This document shows, piece by piece, positions 47,963 through 56,900 of a DNA stretch of 64,000 nt. This stretch comes from Helopsaltes ochotensis. Taxonomy: Eukaryota; Chordata; Aves; Passeriformes; Locustellidae. Location: the NCBI GenBank assembly GCA_013400155.1, contig VXBM01001563.1:64325-128324 (forward strand), read 5' to 3'. Both the position numbers and the translations under genes were made by a program. Under the pieces are notes generated by a model, which was given only the letters and a program-made list of their open reading frames with translations, did no database searches and was not told the DNA's origin. Position 1 is the first letter of the stretch, and every line of letters starts with the position of its first letter.

Positions 47963-50900
47963 CTGCAAAGCAGAGGCAAAGAGGGTAGGTGAGGCAGAGG
48001 CAGGAGCTGGAATCCCTTTCCCTGGGTAGCACTGCTTCCTGGTCACCCAAAGACAATGAGCATCAGGAGTCTCTTGTGGGGAGGGGATTCAGCTCTCCAG
48101 CACGACTGACCTGAGCAGTGTCACCATTCTGGATGGTGACACTTGGGACAGGCCATGGCTTCCCACCATCCCCAGTGCCCTCCACCTTGGAGGATTTCCT
48201 GGCAAGGCTCCTGTGCCTGGGCTTCCCCTGCCTGTCTCTGCTCAGAAGCACCTCTGCAAGCATTGCCTCAGGGCTACTCCATGGAAATAGCACTGAGTAG
48301 CTCTGGGTAGCTCTGAGTCATGGCCTGGGCACTTCCCTTACAATCAGATGAAAGTCCAAGAGCCATTTCACATGACAAAGGCTTGGAATTGTTAAACAAA
48401 TCTATTTAACCCCAGTCATTGTGTTTACTGGCCAGAAGCATCCAGGGTGCAAAAGCTTCAGGTTACTTGGTGTGCAGGACTGCTTGTAATTGGATTTATC
48501 TACTTCTGTTGTGTTTTGCCACGAATGCTACAGGGATGTGAAGCGTGGAGCAGGGTGCACCCATGCTTTGCTACAGCAGCTGCTGGCTCTAGTGTGAGCT
48601 CCCCCACACCACGCACCACAGCCACAGAGGCCACTCAGTTCCCTTCCATAAAAATCCACAATCATGGCACTGACCAGGGCACAGGGCTGCCATACAGCAC
48701 CCCCACATCAGCACCCCCCACCCCCCACAGCCAGTCCATGTGTGCACCCCCAGCCAGACCCACCACACAGCATCCTGAGCAAGCCCCATCACTCCTCCCT
48801 CCAAAACCTTCAGGACCAGGGCAGGGAATGCTGCTACACTTCTGCCCTGCAGTCTCATCACTCCTTATTAGTAAGTGCATTAATTATCATGAGCACATCA
48901 CTGCAGGGAAGCTGCCCCATGTGGGAACTGTGGCTTCTCGCTCCCAGGAGCTGGGCATAGAGCCAGGGAGACAAAAAACCCCTCATGAACAGGCACTACA
49001 AAACAAACCAAAACTACTGTGAAAGATCCAATAGGACAGCAGACTGATTGATTACCTGTCCATCCCAGGGAGGTTGCCCCAGAAGTAACGAGCTCGGTGG
49101 GCAGCTGATATCTTGATCGCATCAATCATAATTGGGTTACACTGGGAGCCAAAAAGACGGGAAATAAAAGTTAGAGGAAATGTTGGCTTGATTCTCTCTT
49201 TCATGGACAGCCCTTCCCACTGCACTGCACAGACTTAAAAGTCTTCAGCAATCCTCAAACTTATGTAGCTCCCACAAACCCTCTTTCACGCCAGAGAATG
49301 GCCTGAGTGGCCACATGAGCTCCCAAGGTCATGGCCATGGCCAGCAGCTGTTGACTATCACAGGGTGCTCAGTGCTGGTTCCCATGGACCAGGACTGTCA
49401 GCCTTCAATGGTGATTTTACACCAGTGGTCCCTGCTGACCCACAACCCATCCTGGCTACCACAGAGTTAAAACTCCTTCCCAGGCCCTGACCCCCCCTCT
49501 CCCTAGAAATAACAGGCATTGCTGGGAACAGATGCTTTCTGCAAGGCTGGCAAAACCCCTCCCCCAGAGGACTAGTGCTTGGGTTTCACCTGATGAAAAT
49601 CCAGAGCCAAGACTAAACTTGATTCCTTGGCATGTGCACTGGGCAGGGGGTTTTCCAGCATCAGGGCCACAGAAAACCATAGCCAGACCCTCATACCCGG
49701 CACACCCTGCACAACCCAGCAAATGTCACCTGCTCCACCGCCTTTCCCACAGCTGTCAGCAATCCCTACCTCCAGAAACCGGGAAATGTCCCTCTTGTCG
49801 TTGATCCTCATGGCTACCACATTCTCAAACATCCAGAAGAAGGGCCGCTCCTCGCCTGCCTTGGGACGAGCATAGTTGAGCAGGTGGTAGAACTCAAAGA
49901 ACAGCCTCCCAGTTCCTTCTGTGGGGAGAAAGAGGAGCAGCAGGTTGGGACCAGCTGGGGCACAGGGTGTGGGGCTGGGAGGCCTGGCTGCCCTCCCTGC
50001 CAAGATGGGTATGGAGACAGCCCAAAACCAATACAGCCTGGGGCAGAACCGCACCCACAACCTCCCCAGGCTGTAAGGTGGCTCCATGCCCCAGGAACAC
50101 CCCAAGATATGCAGCCCAGCAGAGGAAAAGCAAAGCAGCCTTACCAAACAGTGCCTTCCTGGTTGGATTGACAAGGGAGACATCGTCACAGGGGCTTCCA
50201 CCGATCACCAGGTCAAAGGGACCCCACTCCTCAATCTACAGAGAACAGACAATCCAGACCATTAGGAGATGCCATAGAAACGATCTCTCCTCCCCAATGG
50301 GGCAGGGCACAAACTTGTCCCAGAGCTGGTGGGCTGAGAGCCGTGCCCCCACGGTGCCATGTCCCTCAGGCTCCCACAGAAGCAGAGCTCACATTTCTCT
50401 TGGTTATGTTCCTGACATCATGCACGTAGGTGATGTTGCCTTCGGGCCGCACGGTGCTCGCAGCCATGGGGTTCTCGCAGATCTCTGAGGCAATGTACTT
50501 CTCCACTTGGATGCCCAAGTCCTTCAGCACCGTGTACCCTGCCAACGGACAGAGGCCTGAGGTCGCTCTGCTCTCTTTAGCCTCCATGTCTCCTTCTTCA
50601 CCGCTCGATGTGGTCGCTCCTGGATTTCCTAGGTGGGTGTAGTCAAACAGCACTTCAGGGTGAGTAAACTTTTATTTGACTTATTCCTGCAGGCAGGTTT
50701 GCTCCCAGAAAAAAACAGAGCTGAGTGAACTGAGCCAAACCAGTTGCCCTCAAGCACTTCACAGGTTACTGGTGTCCCCACAGCTCTGGCTTCTCAGGAA
50801 ACCAGCCACTCCAGATCACACGCAGGAACACCTCTGTGAGGTGCCCACATGTCCTCTCCCTTCCATCCCTTCCCCTTCCATGCCCTCCCTCCATCCCACC

Positions 50901-53900
50901 CCCTCCACAGCCCCATCCAGCTGGACAGAGACACCCTGCCCTCATCCCTCCTCTGATGGGGATCTCCCTGCTTTCACCCCCTACTCCCCACCATGCTTTA
51001 GAGACAGTTTTGAGCCCATGGAATGATTCATCCAAAATGGCCAGTGCTAAGAGCTGCCCAGCAGTGGCTCCCTACTTGCCTCACCTGTTGCCACCCCATC
51101 GAACAACGAGAGCACTCGAATTGGTCTCCTCTTTGCTGGAGGAACTGTTGGGTAGATTTTGGGTGCAGCCTGCAATGGAGACAGCCATGAAGCCCCAGCC
51201 CTGGCAGTGCTGCATTGTCCCATAGGGCTCTGAGTGCAGCACCTCCACCTTCAGGAGAGCATCGGCAGGACCAAGAGCCTGCACCCTTGAAAAGGGTGGA
51301 TGAACAAGACCAAGGCAGAGGGAAGAGGAAGTCCAGGTTGCTCACCCTGCCCTCAATGACCCTCTTCCCCACATCCCAGTACATCGGGCTCCCTGCCCAC
51401 AGCCCTTACGTATTCCTGTCCCTTGTCACTGGTGAAGAAGTCCTGCAGGCGAGTGTTCCAGTCCTGCCGGCGCTGCAGCACACCGTGGTTCTGCTGGGGC
51501 TGGCACATGTAGCAGTTCCAGGGCTCCTGCTCTTTCACTCTGAGAGATGTCCCTCGCCCCACCAGCACATTCAGACACTCCACACAGAAGCACCTGCCCA
51601 AATCACAACAGCTTGTGCTTATCACCCCAGCAACCCCTTTGGGTCGCCCCAGCTTCTCCTTGAGTCTCCCCTGCCATGAACTGGAGGCTTCACCCTTTTA
51701 CAAGATATCTTTCCAGGCAGTACCCTGGTTTTTAGAGCTGCAAACACAAGCTGGTGACCAAGGCACAGGTGAATCTCCTGCCAACCTCCACAGGGTTATT
51801 CAGGTGATACCTGGCTCAGTAAGGACAGGTAGGCTGTGTTGGGATATGCTGCATGGCAGCCAACTGAGGAGAAGCACAGCCCCTGCCCAGGCTCAGGCAG
51901 GACCCTGCCTCCTGCAGCTCCCTGGGAGTGATGCCAGGCCCGCAGCCCCAAGAGCAGAGACACGGGGCTCACCTGCAGCAGCTGGTGTTGCTGCAGAGCA
52001 GCAGCTCCTTGCCTGCACAGCAGACGGAACAGTAGGACTGGTACCCATCCTCGTCATACATGTAGAAGTACTCCAGGAATCTATCCTAGCAAAAGGACAT
52101 CCAGGAGCAGAGAAGGACACAGGATCAGGAGCCGTGCTCAGAGCGGAGAACACAGATTTGCACCATTCCCAGTACACAGTGAGAGCTCAGAGATGCACAT
52201 CTTTGGTGTTACAGGTGTTGAGAACACGTTGAGGGACAGCCCCATGGGGGACATAGGATGGCCAGGACCTGGCATAGCACATAGCCTGTCCCAGCAGCAC
52301 TGGCTGGACCCCAGCCCCACCCTCTGACCCCAGGCTCCCACTATGGCCCAGCACGGCAGCACTTACCCTGCATGTCTGGCAGAGGCCCCCCTTGAACAGT
52401 GGGTGGAAGGTGGCCGGGTTCCTCCTCCCGCAGGACAAACAGCTGTCTGTGGGACAGAGAGCTGCGTTCACCCGGGGCACGGAGCACCCCTTACACCCCA
52501 CTACAGGCTGCAGAGGCTGGAGCCTCCCCTTGGAGCCATGGCTGGATAAAGCCTGCCCTTAGAACTGCATCCAAATGCAGCCTGCCCTTGGAACCGCACC
52601 CAGATGGGCTGATCCCCACGGAGGATCCACACAGCACCCTGCCCCCCTCAGCACTCACAGCACCTTCCCCTTCCTACACGGTGCAGTTGCAAAGGGGCCC
52701 ATGATCCTTGCTGAACACCCCCAGCACCTCACACCTCTTCCAGGGAGAGACAGGGCCAGCGTTTTACCTTCCAGCTTCCCGCTGTTGTTCGTAACTTCAG
52801 AAACCATTTTCTCTTTATAAAATTGAAAAGAAGAAAACGGGGAAAAAAATTTATTATTCCTTATGTAACAAACTCTAAATGCACTCTTAATAAGGCTTAC
52901 AGGTGCCTTATTTCTGGCATTAGAACTGCTCCAGCTTTGCTGAGAGATTTTGGTGCAGAAGCCACAGCCTTTCATTGATGGGGATATTAGTGCATTATTA
53001 CTTCCAGAAACCAGGCTCATGGTCCTTGGGAAGAGCCAAGCCCTTTCCCAGAATGGTTTCCCAGTGCTTCAGGGTACATGGCCCAGGACAAGGCACTCTC
53101 CAGTTCCCTGAGTTTGTTACCTCGGGTCTGTTCCTCTTCCACACGCTGCTCCTTGCTGTTGTTGCAGGGGTAGGTCTTCAGCCTCTTGGTGGGGGGACAC
53201 TGTTCAAGGGGCACTACCTCCTCTGTCCCATTCCTCAACACCCCATTCTCTGCAAGGAAAAGGAACCTCCTTAAGGACGAGCCTCCAGCCTCAGGACTGT
53301 CCCAGGGCACCTCCTGCCAAGCCCTGCCAGGTCTCACCCCAGCCACAGCAGAACCCTTCCTGGCCACCTGGGTCCCCACACATGGCACAAGGCTCTGCCA
53401 GGTCTGGTTTCAGTGGGGTTTGGAGGGTGCTTTGCTCCAGCATTTTACAATGCCACTGAGGGTCCCAGTGAGAAGCCCCATGATCACCTTGGGTCTGGAC
53501 TGGCATGGCACAGTGCAGGGTGAGCAGGCTCAGCTGGGGCAGACCCCCAGTGGCCACTGCCCATACCAGCCCCCCACCAGCCCCAGCCAGCTGATCCACC
53601 ACCTCACCTGAGCCTTTGGGTGGCTGCAGTCCCTTGAGCCCCAAGGGTTTGAATCCAGTGATTGCCCAGTCGATCATGGGCTTCAGCTGCTCCTCCAGTG
53701 ACTCCCTGGGGCCAGTTGTAAACGTCTTCCCTGACCGGCTCCGGGCAACCTGATGAGGATGGGCAGCAGGGGACAGGGTGACAGGGTGGTCTCTGTCAGG
53801 GGAGCAGCCACAGCCTGCCAGGGCCAAAGCCCCAGGCCCCCTCCCCACACAACACACAAACACACAAACACACACACGTGGGGCTTGGTGGCCCCCTGGC

Positions 53901-56900
53901 ACTGATGGATTCCCACTCTGGGTGTGCCCTTGGCCACACTCCAGTGCCTCCATTGCTGCAATGAGCCCATCTGTCCTCCACCAGCCCCAGGGGAGCCAGA
54001 AGCAGGGACAACTCAGCCACAGCTCTTGCCCAGATTCTGCTCCCTGGCAAGTGGCAGAAAGAAAAGGCAGAAGAGATGCCTGTGGGTCTGCAGCCCCATA
54101 TGTTGACATGTGATGCATCCCTTGGATAGGCACTAGATTTTTGGGTATTCAGCACCAGCCCTGACTTCTAAGGGCATCTGGCACTGACCAGGGACACCTC
54201 TGGCCAGCCTGGCACTGCCCTGCTGCCATGATGCTGCCAGGTCCAAGCCCTTGCAGGGAGCCTGGCCTGGGGTTCTGGAGCACTGAGACCCTGGAGCAGC
54301 AGTAGCTACCCCTAAACCCTCAGGATAAGCAGAGTCTGGCCCCACAGCTGCACTTGGAAATAATCTCAGCAGTGAAGGAGGGTTTTTACTGCATTCCATC
54401 CCATTGACCTCCCAGCCCAGCTGGTTCAGCTGGCACCTCCTCACCCACCCAGCCACCCACCCCGGTGGTTACCTCCAGGGCGTGGTAAATGGCACGGCGG
54501 TAGGACACCAGCTTGTTGAACGTGGAGGAATTGAAATGCTGCCTAAAGGCCATCAGTCCCACCAGTTTGTCTGCAGACACCTGGGAGAGAGCACCAAGAT
54601 CTCACCTGTGAGATGGGAATGCCCTGCTTGGCCATATGCCCCCAGCACTGTCTAGTCCCCACTCCAGCACTGTGAGGAAGCCCAGTGGCAGCTTTGCCAA
54701 GAGCAGCAGCGTGACAAGGACGGGTGGGCTGCACCCTCTGCTGGCACTGCTGGCGTGACACCAGCACGCACTTCCTCCTGCCTGCAGCACGGGAGGGGTT
54801 GGATATCCTTGCTGGATATCGGGAAAAGGTTCGTGCTTGGGCACTAGAACAGGGAACAGGCTCTCCAGGGAAGTGGTCATGGCACGAGCCTGACAAGAGC
54901 TCAAGGAGTGTTTGGATGACACTCTTGGACATATGGTGGGATTTTAGGGGTGTCCTGTGCAGTGAAGGAGTATGACTCGAAGATCCTTGCGGGTCCCTTC
55001 CAACTCAGGATACTCTGATTCCGTGAGGGTGATGGGGCTCTGAGGGAACATCCCTCTCCAGCCAGGGAGTGACAGGAGAAGCTCTGGAGCATGGACAAAA
55101 CCCTATGAAGTGGCCAGGCAGATGTCCCCACGTCTGGATGCTACCACCAAGCTACTAGTCATTAGTTACAGACACCAGAGCCATGAGAACCTGCCAAGAC
55201 CTGGCTGTGCTTAACACTGGGAAGGGAGGCCTGGGAGGCTGCATGAGCACATACACCGTACAGCCAGCCTCAGGAGTGGGGCAGAAATGGTCAGGGAAAG
55301 CGTGTTTTGAGCAGGTTTACCTCAGAGAACTTCCCGTCTCCAAACCACTGCACCCACCGCATGCCCGAGACTGCCTGGCGCTTGGCCGTGGCTCTGTGGG
55401 AGACAACGATCGCAGGCCACCAGGAAAAACCTTTGATCTTTCCCCAGACGAGCTCCCCAATTCCAAATTCCTTCCCATCCTGAAAGCACAACACAACAGA
55501 TCAGCCAAGAGTACAAACTCACCATCTTGTCTGGGCAGTTGGGCAGGAGATCCCAGGAGCACAGGGGACAGCCCTGGTGCGCTGCCACGTGTGATTCGCG
55601 TGTGGACCCTCTGTGCAGTGATCTACAAAAACTGCAACCCCTCCCTTGAGCACAGGGCCAAGCCATTCTGCCCCAGCAGCACTGGATCCCAGCCCTGATC
55701 CATGCTGAAGCTTGGTGGGGAGGCCTGTGTGTGCCAGTCCCATGCTGAGCCCGTGCCTGGCACACGGCATGGTGCATGCTCCATCCTGCACAGCCCACCT
55801 GGCACCGGGCCCCGTGCATGTCCACTCCTGCCTGCCCCCCCAGGATCTCTGCAAACATGGGGAAGCCTTGCACCAAGGTTGTTCCCTGGCTGCCCTCAGC
55901 AGATGAGGCTCCTCCTCGGAACAGGGCAGCCCCTTCACAGGGCTTACAGCTCAGTCTGTGTTGTGTGGCTGCACCCCAGAGAGAGGACACCCACTCTCCT
56001 CTTGCTCCTACTGGGAAGAGCAGGAAATGCAGCAGAGCAAAAAAAAAAAGAAGAAAAGCCAAGAATTTTGGTGTAACCTGTCACAGGTCATGCTGTGCAC
56101 GCAAGGCACCTCACACAGAGCAAAGTCACCTCTCTGCCTGCAGAGCCCTCCTTCCCAGCTTTGTTCTGCAATTAGGTACTTAATTATGCAGCAAGATGCA
56201 ATTGCCCAATTCCTGCAAGTCTGGGGCCCTGCCCTGTGGCCCGCAGGCACCAAATCCTGCTCTGCAGCCCCAGCAGCTTCAATTCTCTCCAGCATCCCCG
56301 AAAGAAATGTTTTCTGCACATGCAACTGCCTGTCTCAGCAGGGCACAGCACACACCAAAGGCACGCGTGTCTCGGGGGGCCCACGTGTGGCACCAGTGGC
56401 AGCTCGGTGGGGCTGGTCCCCAAAGCATCCAAGCCTGAGAGATGGAGACAGCCCGCACCATCACACCCCAGGCATGCAGGGAAGGGTGGGCAGGAGAAAC
56501 AGCACTGAGGTTTCCAGTTTGTTTTGGGACAAGTCACAGAGGTTCATCCTTGTCCCACACCATCCTGGGCGCAGGAGCAGAGCTCAGCCCCTCCGTACCT
56601 GGTATTCCAGAGCCGTGCCCATGTCTCTGCTCTCGGACTCCTCTGCCCCCAGCTCAGCAGAGCCGTTCTGCCCCTCCTGGGAGCTGCTGCCAGAGAGTGT
56701 GCTGCTGCTCCGGGACGAGTCCTGGGAGTCCTCCTCTGTCAGGTCGATGGTCACGGGTGTGGACATGGCTGAGCGACGCCTGGAGCTCTGCATGGCAGAG
56801 ACAGAGGAGCGTGAGTACAGCAGGGAGAGGGATGGGAGGAGCAGAGACCTGCCCCACATCACCCCCCATTCCCCACATCACACCCAGCCCTGTGTCATGC

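Noticed and set aside
48474..48490. Plus-strand text 'tgcaggactgcttg' resembling codons for LQDCL of the missing segment
   Set aside because: It is on the wrong strand for DNMT3B and is followed by a stop; a chance match.
48601..48660. Minus-strand CTGTGGTGC and a distantly VLWC-like peptide in the DNMT3B exon 17-18 intron, resembling the missing KEDVLWCTELE words
   Set aside because: Only nine bases match, flanking codons do not, and there is no acceptor or donor of the right phase. Too weak even for a decayed exon without an alignment.
49572..50201. Minus-strand ORF of 209 codons spanning DNMT3B exon 16
   Set aside because: It reads through both introns; only the 149-base exon within it is real.
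54728..54745. Second CTCF-like motif (CCAGCAGAGGGTGC on the minus strand) in a DNMT3B intron
   Set aside because: One mismatch at a core position (T for C); too weak to report without occupancy data.
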